The notes: a model not told the origin generated them from the letters alone. Positions 10,962-23,170 are shown, counted from the stretch's first letter. The stretch: DNA of 64,000 bases from Pogonophryne albipinna (GCA_028583405.1 CM053252.1:40172871-40236870), one strand, 5' to 3'. A program made the numbers and translations.

Positions 10962-13676
10962 TCAATTAAAAGCAGTGACAAAAAGATAAGTCTTCAGCCT
11001 GGATTTAAAAGTAGTAAGAGTTGCAGCAGACCTGAAGGTTTCTGGGAGTTTGTTCCAGATATTTGGAGCATAATAACTGAACGCTGCTTTACCATGTTTA
11101 GTTCTGACTCTGGGGACAGAAAGCTGACCAGTCCCTGAAGACCTGAGAGATCTGGATGGTTCATAATTTAGCAGGAGGTCAGAAATGTATTTTGGGCCTA
11201 AACCATTCAGTGCTTTATAAACCAGCAGCAGTATTTTGAAATCTATTCTTTGACACACAGGAAGCCAGTGTAAAGACTTCAGAACAGGAGTGATGTGATC
11301 CACTTTCTTAGTGTTAGTGAGGACTCGAGCAGCGGCGTTCTGAATCAGCTGCAGCTTTCTAATAGATTTTTTAGTGAGACCTGTGAAGACACCATTGCAG
11401 TAGTCGAGTCTACTGAAGATAAAAGCATGGACAAGTTTTTCCAAATCCTGCTGTGACATTAGTCTTTTAATCCTAGATATGTTCTTTAGGTGATAGTAGG
11501 CTGATTTAGTAACTGTTTTAATGTGACTGTTGAAACTCAGGTCAGAGTCCATGACTACACCTAGATTTCTGGCTTTATCTGTTGTTTTGAACATTGCAGA
11601 CTGAAGCTCTGCGCTAACTTTTATACGTTCTGCCTTGGCTCCAAAAACCATTACCTCAGTTTTATCTTTGTTTAATTGGAGAAAGTTCTGACACATCCAG
11701 TCATTGATTTGTTCAATGCACTTACTCAGTGTTTGAATTGGAGCATAGTATCCATCCTGGTGAAATTGTTACGTAAATGTGTGTGTCATCTGCATAGCTA
11801 TGGTAACTTATTTTGTTGTTCTTCATTATCTGAGCCAGTGGTAGCATGTAGACGTTAAAGAGAAGAGGCCCCAAGATGGAGCCTTGAGGTACCCCACATG
11901 TCATATTTGTCAACTCAGATGTGTATTTACCTATAGAAACAAAGTTGTTTTTGTCCTTTAAGTAGGACTCAAACCAATTTAGAACTGTTTCCGAAAGTCC
12001 CACCCAGTTTTCCAGTCGGTCTAGTAATATGTTGTGGTCAACAGTGTCAAACGCAGCACTGAGATCTAATAGTACTAACACTGAAGTTCTGCCACTGTCT
12101 GTGTTTAACTGGATGTCATTGAAGACCTTTACAAGAGCAGTCTCAGTGCTGTGGTTTGGACGAAATCCTGACTAGAACACATCAAAACAGTTATTTAAAT
12201 GCAAGAAATTACTCAACTGTTGAAAAACTACTTTTTCAATGATTTTACCTAGAAATGGGAGGTTTGATATGGGCCTGTAATTGTTCATTACTGAAGCATC
12301 TAGATTATTCTTTTTTAAGAGCGGTTTAATGACTGCAGTTTTCAGAGCCTGTGGAAAAATACCTGAGTGAAGAGATGTGTTTACTATATGAAGTAGATCT
12401 GAGGCCATGCAAGGCAAAACATCTTTGAAAAATCCTGTTGGAATAATATCAAGGCAGCAGGTGGAGGATTTCAGAAATTGTATAATGTCCTCTAGGTTTT
12501 TATCATTAATCTGATGGAATTGTGTCATGGTGTTTGAATTGATTTTAAGTGGACACAGAGACAACACATTTGCTGTACCTGATGCAGAGGCACTGACTGC
12601 TTGTCTGATTTTCTAAATGTTGTCAGTGAAGAAGGAGGCAAAATCCTTGCACGCCCTGGTGGATAGAAATTCAGAGGCTACTGACACTGGGGGGTTAGTT
12701 AGTCTGTCGACAGTAGCAAACAAGGCACGTGCGTTGTTTTTATTTTTGGTAATGATGTCAGAGAAGAACGATTGTCGTGCGTTTTTCAATTCCAAATTAT
12801 AAAGACCAAGTCTCTCTTTATAGATTTCAAAGTGAACCTGGAGATTTGTTTTTCGCCACCTGCTTTCAGCTTTTCGACATTCTCTTTTTTCTGTTCTCAT
12901 GGTCGTGGCCTTTCTCCATGGAGATATTTTCTTGGCAGATACTTCCTTTACCATAGTTGGAGCAATGGCATCTATACCATTTTTAATTTTTGAATTAAAA
13001 TGATCTACTAGCTCATTTACTGAGATGTTAGCAGGGGCAAGTGTGGAAGAAAAATTCTGAGTAAACATTTCCCTAGTATTTTCAGTTAAATATCGCTTTG
13101 TGGTTACCTCTTTTTGAACATGTTTGTGACAGAAATAGAGCTCTCAAAGAAAACACAGGAATGGTCAGAGAGTGCAACATCAGTCACCACAACCTTAGAG
13201 ATATTCAGACCCTTTGAGATAATTAAGTCCAGAGTGTGCCCCTTATTATGCGTGGGCTCCGTCACATGCGGAGTCAGTCCATAGCTAGAGAACACAAAAC
13301 AGTTATTTTGCCCCTCTGTCCTGGGGGTTGTCAACATGGATGTTAAAATCACCAACAATGACTAGACGGTCAAAGTCAATACACACTATCGACAGCAGTT
13401 CGGTAAAATCATCAAAAAAGCTTGCACAGTATTTGGGTGGTCTATAGATATTTAGGAACAGAGCTCGAGAGGAGCATTTCAGCTGAAGGGCCACATATTC
13501 AAAAGAAGCAAAGTTCCCATAAGATGTCTTCCTGCATTGAAGGGAATCATTGAACAGAATAGCAACTCCACCCCCTTTCTTATGCATTCTTTCCTGACTC
13601 ATAAAACTAAAGTTGGGAGGTGTTGATTCGATAAGAACAGCTGCACTGTTATTTTGTTCAATCCAAGTTTCTCATC
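10962..13676 (-). pseudogene. LINE ORF2 (endonuclease + reverse transcriptase), copy B
   Basis: The frame starts abruptly at ETWIEQNNSAAV near 13676. The first part of the endonuclease (the usual LNIRSL...LTETWL stretch) is missing between here and the end of ORF1 at 13746, which indicates an internal deletion. Then follow KGGGVAILF, a catalytic GDFNIHVD and SDHSCVFF of the APE-like endonuclease, the RT blocks [54 protein letters not shown] and an intact HSYADDTHIY, and the C-terminal region to 10962 ([31 protein letters not shown]). Six open pieces in changing frames show several stops and indels. Nonfunctional. Confidence 0.9.
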
Positions 13677-13745
13677 ATAGGAGGGCAGGGTGAGGGCTAC
13701 ACTGTAGAAAGGGGGGTTTGGAAATCTGCTTCCATCTTCCTTGTA

Positions 13746-15118
13746 TCATTTTGGTTTGGATGATTGTGGTAGGCATGGTGATGAAGCCGGGGGAGATGGT
13801 GCGCGTCTCTGCTTCTGTGATTTTGGTGGGCGTTGTTGAGGGGCGGGGGTAAAGGACATGCTGCCAACCCTCCGTATCGCCTTCATGCGGTCATCGAACT
13901 CCAGGGGGGTGGGCGAGGGTGAAAGGGTGAGCGGAGAGTAGAGAGAGCTGGGGGATGAATGAAGAGTATCCTCAAAGGCGTTGACAGGGGGGGTGACGGG
14001 CAGTGGAGACTCCTCCATTTGTCGCATAGGTCTCCCATAATCAGAAGATTCCTCAGGCGGGTGCAGTGATACTTCTTCAGGGTTTTCTGCGTGATGTGTT
14101 GTGTCTTTCTCCTGTTTTGATTCCTCTTGTCCTTGGCAGAGGGAACAGATTGATGACGCTGGCAGTTGAATATGTTAGAGATAAACAATTTCACTCCTGA
14201 CTTGTTCAGGCAAACTCCATTTGCCTTGAAAAAATTTCTGCGGTCCCAGAAAAAGTTAAAATTGTCAATACAATTGACAGAATGGTCAGTACAGGCAGTT
14301 GAAAGCCAGGTTTTCAGTGCAAACAATCTGCTGAATCTCTCCACTCCTCTTCTGACTGGCGGTAGAGGGCCACTGATGAACACCTCTGCATTTAGAGAGG
14401 TGACAGTTTCCAACAGACATTTAAAGTCTTCTTTCAGCACTTCTGACTGTTGTTTCACAACATCATTTGTTCCAATATGTAGTACCACATTCTTCACAGT
14501 CGGATGTTCAGCCCCAATATGCAGGATCTTCTCAGCCAAGTCAGAGACCACATCCTTGGGAAAACAGAGTACTTTGGTGTTGTTCTTACTACAGAGACCT
14601 TTTACATCTCTTACAGCAGAGTCACCCACAATCAGAGTTTCAGGCCCAGTCGTTAGCTTTCCCTCTAGCCTTTTACTTTTGGAGTAGCTGTTGGTCCTTA
14701 CCCTGCTGTGCGGAGAGGACAAGTTATCCAGGTCATCAGAAAGAGATCTCCGGTTCTCGGTCAGCGGAGCGTAGCTGTTCTGGATTGGCACACTTGGTGG
14801 TTAAGGAGGATTGTTTGTAGTTCTCCCTTTAGCAGCTGTCCACGGCTGTTTCCTAGTATGAATAGGGGTTGAAGAGGCGCTCTTCCTGGGTGATAACAAT
14901 GCAGGCCAGCCGGTCGCATCACAGATTTCAGAGCGCTGGGCTCTGCCTGTTATCCGTCCTCCCAAATCCCATGGAAATGATTTACTCTTAGGCTTTGCAC
15001 CCAGAGAGTTCGAGGGAGGACTACCACTTGTAGATTTATTACCCAGTACACAGCCCTCCTGTTCCTTGGAATCCTTGTAGCTGCTAACTAGCTGTGAGTT
15101 AGCATATTGTACTCCCAT
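13746..15118 (-). pseudogene. LINE ORF1 with SGNH-hydrolase (esterase-like) domain, copy B
   Basis: From an ATG at 15118 (MGVQYANSQ) the frame runs through an Arg/Ser/Pro-rich region. It hits an in-frame TAA at 14801-14803 and continues in the same frame into PIQNSYAPLTENRRSL and a domain with VGDSAVRDV (block I Ser), LHIGTNDV (block III) and ISGPLPPV. The expected C-terminal Asp-x-x-His block appears as NGVCLNKSGVKLF, so both the catalytic Asp and His seem replaced. A frameshift near 14000 leads into a Pro/Ser-rich tail ending at 13746. Esterase ORF1 proteins are known in CR1/L2-group LINEs and are thought to help form the RNP; the exact role is not settled. Confidence 0.82.
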
Positions 15119-15129
15119 TGTGTTATTTA

Positions 15130-15208
15130 ATATTGTAGTTATTGCCTGTACAGCACTTTGGTCAACTGAAGGTTGTTTTAAATGTGCTATATAAATAAAT
15201 AAAGATTG
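15130..15208 (+). mobile_element. 3' tail of L2 copy A (continuation from 10776)
   Basis: ttattgcctgtacagcactt followed by tggtcaactgaagg and gtgctatataaataaataaag is the classic 3' end of fish L2 elements in + orientation. It has no coding part in front of it here. It completes the truncated 3' UTR at 10776, so it is read as the displaced end of copy A. Confidence 0.8.
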
Positions 15209-15363
15209 AGATGGAGATTGAAGGAAAATGTTTCTGTGTTGTTTACTACTCCTGTGTAAAAGCCTCATTTTCCAGTTAGATTTCTTCTGATGACTCATTA
15301 GTGATAAGCAGCAGAAGCCAGATGAGCTCATGTGGGCATTGTGTGTGTGTTTGTGCCCACACA

Positions 15364-15366
<3 letters not shown>

Positions 15367-15424
<58 letters not shown>
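15367..15424. repeat. (GT)n microsatellite
   Basis: Uninterrupted GT dinucleotides, about 29 units, shortly after the L2 copy A tail. Confidence 0.97.
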
Positions 15425-15426
<2 letters not shown>

Positions 15427-15984
15427 GGGTGGAGATCAGGAAACCAGGGAATTAGAGGCACAATTAAGTTTTAAAAGGTTTTTCCGAGGAAATGAGCTGC
15501 TGCCTGCTGGACCGATGATCGGCAGACAGAGCGGAGACGCTTTTGAAGTGTAATTGAATTAAACCTTGTGAGGCTCCACAGTGGAATATCTGACACTAGA
15601 GTACCAGCAAACGCCCATACTAAATAAACACTAAAGCTGTTTCTGTGTTTATATTCAGAAACAAACACATTTTATTTTATCCATATAAATGTACAAAGCT
15701 TTGGGAAAGATGGATACCACTTTCCTGCTTGTGTCGATGCTGCAACAAGCTGACCTAGCTCAAGGTACAGGGGGGTCCGCTAGAATGGATCTGCCCCCCA
15801 GCACCTCTGTAGCTCACTCATTTACATGTTCATGTTCAAAACACAAACTAAAGTATATAATCACCAAATCAGGTTTTTACATAGGGCTATCAGCCCTTCA
15901 GAATAGACAAAAATGTGCTTTCTGGAGCTGATGGTGGAAGTTGTAAAGGAGTGAGCCATCTTGCTTTTTACTCATCTCTATAGT
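15425..15984 (+). other. Intronic DNA, nothing recognised
   Basis: I see no coding exon, RNA gene or clear repeat between the GT tract and the hAT element at 15985. Confidence 0.3.
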
Positions 15985-16454
15985 CAGGGGTGCACATAAC
16001 TTTCTCAGTGAGGTACTCAGATGAGTGTCTGGAGTCAGTGTTTGGTACTCCAACTTCTGGCTCCACTCAAAGTTATTACATGAAGCCCTCTGTATCGCGA
16101 AGGTCAACGGGGGGGGGGGGGGCGGCGGCGGCTAGTGGAGTACTTCGTGACCACAGAGTGTGAACGTTGTGATCAGCTGTTTTTAGCGCAGTTCTACAGT
16201 GAAGGGGGGGGGGAAAGTCTCCCTCCGCAGCCGGTTGGCGTAGTTTTGGCACAATTCCGTTGTACAGACCGACGTTAACAGCAGCCCTGTCTGTGCACAC
16301 GGAGACCGACTCTGTCGTCCGGTGATCTAACCGCCTTCTGGAAAAGCTTCACAAGTACGTCGGTACGCAAATGCGCTTTGTGACACAAGTGACGGTACGC
16401 ATTTCAGATTGCTGCCGCGCATGCGTACCTGCGTACCAGTTATGTGCACCCCTG
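15985..16454. mobile_element. Nonautonomous hAT element with perfect 8-bp target duplication
   Basis: The ends are caggggtgcacataact and agttatgtgcacccctg, perfect 17-bp inverted repeats. The flanks are identical 8-mers, TCTATAGT at 15977-15984 and 16455-16462, the signature of hAT insertion. The 470-bp interior has G-runs and CpG-rich sequence but no transposase, so it is a MITE-type derivative. Confidence 0.93.
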
Positions 16455-16462
16455 TCTATAGT

Positions 16463-18109
16463 GCCCCAATCCGCCGCTTATGACAAAGATGGTGGCGGGT
16501 AAAGACAAAGCTTCAAAACACATGCAACCATTTAACAAAAGTTCAGTTTGGTAGTGCCAGAGGATATGGGCGGAACTTGAGAATAATTTAGCAAAGATTA
16601 AACATGACAACTTTATTTTTGTTGTTTTTCTAATAAATAAATAAAATACTTTTAAAGAGGCAAGTATGAATAGAGTTTCTGACAGTAAAAAAAAAACATG
16701 AATCACTGAACTCTGGTTATGTGCCAGACTTACTATTTGTACCTATAATCCAAACACCATGAAGTGTTTTGTTATCTTGGAACATAGCCAGGCCAGCTGC
16801 TCCCCCAGTTTCTTATCAGTTTATTTCCAAAAATGTCAGACTTTCACTTTAGGTCAAGAAATACTGAGCACAATTTCCCAGAGCCCAAAAAGAGATGATT
16901 CTAGTCTGACCGACATTTCCAATCCCATAGAATTCAGCAGTGGTTGGGAGAAAGGCTTTTTTATGACTCAATTTGACAGCGACAGTAGAGAGAAATACAT
17001 GGAGAGCAGCAGACGACAAATCTTTCGTGACGAACACAAACTGGATTTTAAAGGTCCCATGTCATGGCCATTTCTACTGATCATACTTCCATTGTTGAGG
17101 TCTACTAGAATATATTTACATTGTTCAATGTTTCAAACTCACATTGGTTTCTCATACAGCATCTCTGTATAGTCTGTGTATTCACTCTCTGTCCTAAACG
17201 GCTGGTTGGAGCTCCTGCCCCCCCCTCCCTGTGAGCCCAGTGTGCTGATAAGTTCACCACCGTTACAGCTGGACATCAGTGATTATGTGTTACAATGGTG
17301 TTTGTTAGCAACCAGAAAATGACACCAGTGATGACAAACAGATGAGAATGCTGCGTGGGGTCTGGGTGCCGTGTTGGCGGGACGTTACGCGGCTCGCTGC
17401 TGCGAGGAGCGGACAGTGTGAGCTGGGTTCATTTCCTGCTTGCTGCGTGGGGTCTGCGAGACATCGCGAATGGACGCGGGAAGGGGGGGGATGCTGAGGG
17501 TGCTGCAGCACCCCCATCTCCGAGGCTCCACTAGCTAAATTGCAGTACTCACAAGGAGCCGTACACATGCCGCAGTTTTTGTGTGGCTGTGTCTTTAGTT
17601 GAAAGCCCAGTGGCGATCTGTTCATCTGTCATACTGATCATACAGTCAATAACTTTGTTGTTATTAGCATCTGGTTAGCTAGCTATGCTAACGAATATAA
17701 GAAGCTTTTTCTATAACCAGTGAGAAAAATTAAATCTGTTTACAGTTCTGTTTCTTATGGGTGTTGAGAGATGTATCCATAGATCTCCTAATGTTGCTCT
17801 CAAAGTGCACCAGATTGATGCATTTAACTTCAACATTTAAAAAAACATCTTCTCAGGGAGCATGCCCCCGGACCCCCCTAGAGGAGGTTAGGTCCCCCCC
17901 CCCACTTAAATCATGTTCACATGGATAGGATACTTAATACATTTGCACACATTTTGTGTCCATATCTTTCTGTTTTGGTGGTCATGCCACAACCGTGCAC
18001 ATGCATGCATGCGCGAGTCATGGTGAGATATCTGGATTAAGAGGTTGCTTTTTCTTTGCACAGAATGAAAGAAAGGCGAAATGAATGGGCTGTGATTTTA
18101 GTATTTTTA
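16463..18109. other. Intronic DNA with probable old repeats
   Basis: The segment from about 17048 (ttttaaaggtcccatgtcat) onward has the look of a common fish hAT/MITE start. The stretch 17460-17900 has G-runs, ggtgctgcagcacccccat and cagggagcatgcccccgg, typical of repeat consensus sequences. Borders cannot be fixed by eye. No exon is visible. Confidence 0.35.
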
Positions 18110-18193
18110 AGCAGAGGTCAATAATTTGTACGGCCCTCTGAGGATGTTGAAAAAATTGAAATGGCCCTTGAGAGGAAAAAGGTTCCCCACCCC
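18110..18193. mobile_element. hAT element terminus (fragment)
   Basis: The segment ends ggttccccacccctg, the inverted form of the frequent hAT start CAGGGGTGGGGAACC, and is preceded by a diverged body. The matching left end is not found, so only a terminus is claimed. Confidence 0.5.
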
Positions 18194-18316
18194 TGGTTTA
18201 CATGCATAAAAACCCTCATAACACAAAAGGGGACGGGTAATAACCGGAAAAGCATGACATACAAATGTTGTTCTTTGAGGATCACAATGCTGGTTTTGGT
18301 TCCACAGGAAAGTGTT

Positions 18317-18319
<3 letters not shown>

Positions 18320-18382
<63 letters not shown>
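18320..18382. repeat. (TA)n microsatellite, integration hot spot
   Basis: An uninterrupted AT/TA dinucleotide run of about 31 units. It lies directly against the left end of a hAT element (18383), and two hAT elements use TA-repeat target sites here. Confidence 0.97.
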
Positions 18383-18385
<3 letters not shown>

Positions 18386-19566
18386 GGGTAGACATTAAGG
18401 GTAAAATGCTACTGGCCCTCCGGGCCGGTGGAATTGTATTATCACTGGCCCCACCATTGTAACCACTGGCCCGGAGCTTTCGTCCACCAAAAAAAAAATC
18501 GACTAATAATGAAGAAAATTAACACATTTGTTGCAATAGTAGCCTAATGTATGCACTAACTACATTACTACTTGTACTACAACATTTGAATCATCAGTTC
18601 TTCCTCATTTTCCTCAATTGTTCATATTTGGTTTATTAAAAATAATGATATTGTTAAAAAAATTCTGCTATTATGAGTATTATTATTTGTATAATGCACT
18701 TTCTGCCTTCCTGTCATTAGGAGTTAGACATGTAATGGCTATGTAATTGATTTGATTAGAACCTTCATTATCCTAAACTGCTGGGACATTTCGCCAATAC
18801 CTTTATATTGTCTACTCTTCACTTACTTGTCAGCATAGGTCGGCATTGATGTACAGAGCCGACAGAAGACCTTGTTTATATTGGCATCATATTGAGAGGT
18901 GCAGCCAGTGACGCGTCCTAAAACCAGGAAGTAAGCTGCTGGTTCCCTCGACAAAAAGCAATGGCATTTCTCCACAGGTTTTGGAAAATAGCTGGAAATA
19001 AGGTCTGTGGAAAACAAACCTGTTTGATAAATGCACGTTTTGTTCAGCCGGATAATCTCCACATGTCTACCCTACTTTTATAATTTTCTAATCATAAATC
19101 TAATCGATAGATTATAAAAGGGTTTTAGGACGCGTCACTGCACCACTCTATAGAAGCCAACTCCATCGATCAAGCTGGCTGAAACTTCCTCTCTTATTTG
19201 AAGATTGTTTTTTGCCCGGCTACCGCTGGTATTAAAAACATTTTGGCGACTGGTTAGGTGGCGCGATAGTCTGTAGTGAAGGAGCGCGCTCCCGCTCACG
19301 GGAGCCTGCTCGCGCTGTGCTCCGCAGCAAACAGCTGTTTGCTTTTCACCCAACAACGACAACCGACTCACGGAATGCTATGTTGTAGCGTTGATAAACG
19401 AAACAATTTAACTAAATTGCTAGTCAAAATACCAATACCACAGGACATTTTTTTGAAAGCAATATTTTTAGTGGCCCGAGCGGGCAAGTGGAAAGTACGT
19501 TATGCTGGCCCGGGGTGTCTAAATAGTGCTTCCGGGCCAGCGGGCCAATTATAATGTCGAGCCCTG
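18383..19566. mobile_element. hAT element 1 of a stacked pair
   Basis: The left end caggggtagacatta pairs with the right end taatgtcgagccctg (imperfect inverted repeats with the same outer CAGGG...GACATTA form). Just inside, both ends carry related GGCCC/CCGGGCC-rich blocks (tggccctccgggccgg and gcttccgggccagcgggcc). The flanks are TA repeats on both sides, so the 8-bp duplication cannot be read exactly. A smaller MITE sits inside it (18898-19144). No transposase ORF is evident. Confidence 0.8.
18898..19144. mobile_element. MITE inside hAT element 1
   Basis: The left arm ggtgcagccagtgacgcgtc, running on to ctaaaacc, and the right arm ggttttaggacgcgtcactg, running on to cacc, are inverted repeats of about 24 bases. 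They are perfect apart from a 2-base difference in GCAGccAGTG. The element is 247 bp with no coding capacity. Confidence 0.75.
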
Positions 19567-19964
19567 ATATATATTAGGGATGGGAACGATTAATTCGAAT
19601 AATCGAATATTCGAAATTATTCAGGTATTCGATTATATGAGTTATGAATATTTTAATTGAAATGTCTTCTTTTTCTTTTTTTGGGAGGGGTGCCTAAGTT
19701 GATTACATATTATCAAATGGAGTAATTCAATGTATACGACAGTGGCATAGCTGAGTGTGTCAGGTCTAAAGGTGTGTTTTGCTCCGCTCACCGGTCCCTC
19801 ACAGCGGGCAGAGCTGCAGGTGCTGATCTCTCTCTCTCGCGTCCGGTTATACTTCACTCGCGTTTATGTCCAAATCCATCAGATCTAGCTAGTTCTAGCC
19901 AATGATATGGCTGCTGCCCCTCCCTACACGCAGATCACGCAGACTCAAACCTCATCTTATGCCC

Positions 19965-20036
19965 AAATTCCAGCTGAGAGGGTCTTCTCTACAGCTGGCC
20001 TGATTGTGAATCGCCTCCGCAGCCGCCAATCCCCTG
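19965..20036 (+). pseudogene. hAT transposase C-terminal remnant
   Basis: The + strand reads AQIPAERVFSTAGLIVNRLR then SRQSPE and a stop, matching the conserved C-terminal dimerisation motif of hAT transposases (typically PAERVFS..G.....R.RL.P). Only this tail survives; the RNase-H-like catalytic domain and the BED zinc finger are missing. The LINE starts about 15 bases downstream. Confidence 0.8.
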
Positions 20037-20212
20037 AGTAGACATGCTCATATTCTTTCATTTCATTTCATTTCAAACCTTTATTTATACAGATAAATCC
20101 CATTGAGATCATTGATCTCTTTTTCAAGGGAGACCTGCTCAAGTAGTTCCACATGAAACATAAAAACATAAATAGAACAACAAAAGGACATCATACAGCA
20201 TCATTTACATAA

Positions 20213-23170
20213 TTATCCACATAAACAGGTACCAATAGCTTCCGATTGAGTAGCATCCAACCGAGCTTTAAAAACATTTAGTGGCACCAGATTGTTCAGT
20301 TTCCATTTAATTTGCAGACTATTCCAAGACAGAGGAGCTGCGCATCTAAATGCTATCTTCCCTAAGACAGTCCTAGCAGTTGGCACATTTAATAAAACCA
20401 CAGCATTCGATCTCAGGCAGTAGCCACTTACAATTTTCCGTGAGATCAGGGAGCAGATATAAGATGGAAGTTTCCCTAACATGGCTTTGTATATAAAAAT
20501 GTACCAGTGACTGAGCCTCCGTACAGTTAGTGAAAGCAAACCAGCCCTTGCATACAGGGTACAGTGATGGGTTAATGCTTTACAGTTTGTCACAAATCTT
20601 AGTGCGCTGTGATACGCAGCATCTAACTTGACCAGGCAATTGGCAGGTGCATTCATATACATCAAATCACCATAGTCCAGCACAGGTAAAAAGGTCACAG
20701 TGACTAGCCTTTTCCTGGCCTCAAGTGAGAAACAGGACTTGTTCCTGTCGAAGAAACCTAGCCTAACCCTCAGCTTTTTAAGCAGGTTATTGACATGAAG
20801 TTTAAAAGTGAGACAATCATCAAGCCAGATACCAAGGTATTTGTAACAGGTAACCACTTCAAGTTTTATTCCTTGCGTAGTTACAATATCTAAAACAGGC
20901 TCTGGTGTCTTTTTAGCTTTAGAAAAGAGCATTACCTTGGTTTTCTCAACATTAAAAAGAAGCTTTAGTTCAGAGAGCTGAGTCTGAATAATGTTAAAAA
21001 CAGCCTGTAATTTAACACCAGCCTCCTTAATGGAAGGACCTGCACAGTACATCACGGTATCATCCGCATAAAAATGTAAAGTAGCTTCATCCACATTTTC
21101 ACCTAAGCTGTTGATGTAGATGGAGAATAAAAGTGGACCTAAAACAGAACCTTGGGGAACACCATTTGCAATGTTCAACCACTCAGAAGACAGCCCATCA
21201 AAATGAACACATTGGGACCTTTCAGAGAGGTAGTTTACAAACCACCCCACTGCATGGCCGGACATGCCTATACTGGCTAGTCTCTGCTTTAAGATGCGAT
21301 GATCAACGGTGTCGAACGCTTTTGGAAAGGTCAATAAATAGAGCTGCACAACTCTGCTTATTATCTAAAATACTCGCCACATCATTCACCACTTTCATTG
21401 TGGCAGTGATTGTGCTATGTTGCTTTCTGAAGCCTGACTGATGTTTAGACAGGATGTCATTTGTACATAAAAACACCTTTACCTGTTCACTCACTAAGCG
21501 TTCAAGAACCTTAGCCAGAACTGACAATTTAGAGATTGGCCTATAGTTATTTAATAAGGTGGCCTCCCCTCCTTTTAGCAAAGGCAGGACATACGCTGAC
21601 TTCCACAATTTTGGAATTGTGTTAGTGCTGAGGGAGAGGTTAAAAAGAGTAGTGAGAGGTGGAGCAATAAAATCTGCAGCTATCTTTAAAAAGAGAGGTT
21701 CTACGTTGTCCGGGCCAGCCGGTTTCTTAGGATCTAACTTGGTTAAAGCTTCACGAACAACATCAACAGTAAAAGGGGTAAAACTAAAAGGGTTTTCCAA
21801 CACACGTTTTTCAGAGTCACATACTGTAGTGTTCACAGAAGCAGAGTTAGTGACAGAATCAAATAGAGAACCACAGGACACAAAATGCTCATTAAAGCAA
21901 TTTAGCATAGTAACCCTGTCCGATATAGTGCCAGATGCTGTGGTAATGCACGGAGGTAGCTCATTACGGATATCGCCGGTGGATAACGATTTAATGGCTT
22001 TCCAAAATTTTCCAGGATTATTCAGATTCTTTGTGGTTACTGACAGATAATACTTTGATTTAGCACTTTTGATTTGCGATGTGAAGCTATTCCTTAGCTG
22101 CCTAAAACGCAGCCATTCTACCTCTGAGCCTGAATTCCTAGCCTTTGCCCAGGCCTTGTTTCTCTCATGAAGGAGACTGGACAGATTAGCAGAAAACCAA
22201 GGATTGTCTCGTCCCTTTACTCTAAATTTACGCAGGGGTGCATGTCTATCAATGATCTCCATAAAACCAAGATAAAAATAAGACCATGCGGTTTCTACAT
22301 CAGCACACAGATCGATTTTACCCCAATCAAAATCAAACAGATCATGCCCAAAACCCTGCTCCACAAAATGTTTTTTGTCTCTCTTAATGATAATCCGAGG
22401 TTTAACCTTTTGGACCTTAGTGTCCCTAATTGTGGCTACAACACAGTGATCACTCAGATCATTCACAAATACTCCCACAGATGAGTATTTATGGGGAACA
22501 TTAGTTAAAATGAGATCAATTAGGGAGGATTTATTAGGGGACTTAATATTAGGGCGAGTAGGACTGTCCACAATCTGAGTAACATTCAAAGAGATACAAA
22601 GGTTTTTAAAATCCTCTGATACTACAGTTAACCAGTCCCAGTTAAAATCTCCAAGTAGCACTATTTCTTTGTAGTCTAGCTGAGATAAAAGATTTGCTAG
22701 TGAAGACAAGGAGTCTTTGACAGCTGAGGGGGGTCTGTAACAACTCACCACCATGACCTGTTGCCCCTTTGCCACTTCTATATTTAAGGCTAAAAATTCA
22801 AATTGCTTACTGATCGATTTGGAAACTAATGTGGTTACACTGAACTTATTCTTAACATAAATGGCAACGCCACCACCTTTATTAGGCCGGTCGGTACGAT
22901 ACACATTAAAACCATTTAAGGCAATGTCAGAGGCCAAATAGATTTATTTAGCCATGTTTCTGATAAAACAATGACGTCAGCGTCAGTTGAGCTCGCCCAG
23001 ATACGGACAAAATCTAGTTTACCTAACAGACTGCGCACATTCAAGTGGATGAAACCCAACCCAGATCTAGCTTTAAAATCAGCAGGAGTAGCGATCTGAC
23101 TACTACTACTGGGCGGACCAGGGTTAGGTTTACATTTCCTTACAGTAATAACAACAAAAAAAACAGGCAT
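20213..23170 (-). pseudogene. LINE ORF2 of copy C, two frameshifts only
   Basis: Begins near 23170 (MPVFFVVITV) with an NPGP motif at residues 16-19, then the APE-like endonuclease (GFIHLNVRSLLGKLDF, VIVLSETWL, NKGGGVAIYV, LLGDFNWDW, LNDLSDHCVV read as VNDLSDHCVV), a linker, and the RT ([82 protein letters not shown]). The C-terminal domain has YKYLGIWLDD and ends at 20213. Two breaks occur: an indel near 22935 and a one-base insertion in a T4 run at 21319-21322 (AAAA on the coding strand), which splits LFIDLSK from AFDTVDHRIL. All catalytic boxes I can see are intact, so the copy is young. Confidence 0.9.

Larger units (their letters stand above)
10777..15129 (-). mobile_element. L2-type LINE copy B, inserted into copy A
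   Basis: About 4.35 kb on the minus strand. The 3' end (about 10777-10830) has the fish LINE tail ending in aataaacttgccttgc repeats. ORF2 (10962-13676) precedes it and ORF1 with an esterase domain lies at 13746-15118. The copy interrupts the 3' UTR of copy A, with ttattgc present at both borders (10770-10776 and 15130-15136), a possible 7-bp target duplication. The exact borders are uncertain by a few bases because both flanks are AT-rich. Confidence 0.85.
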
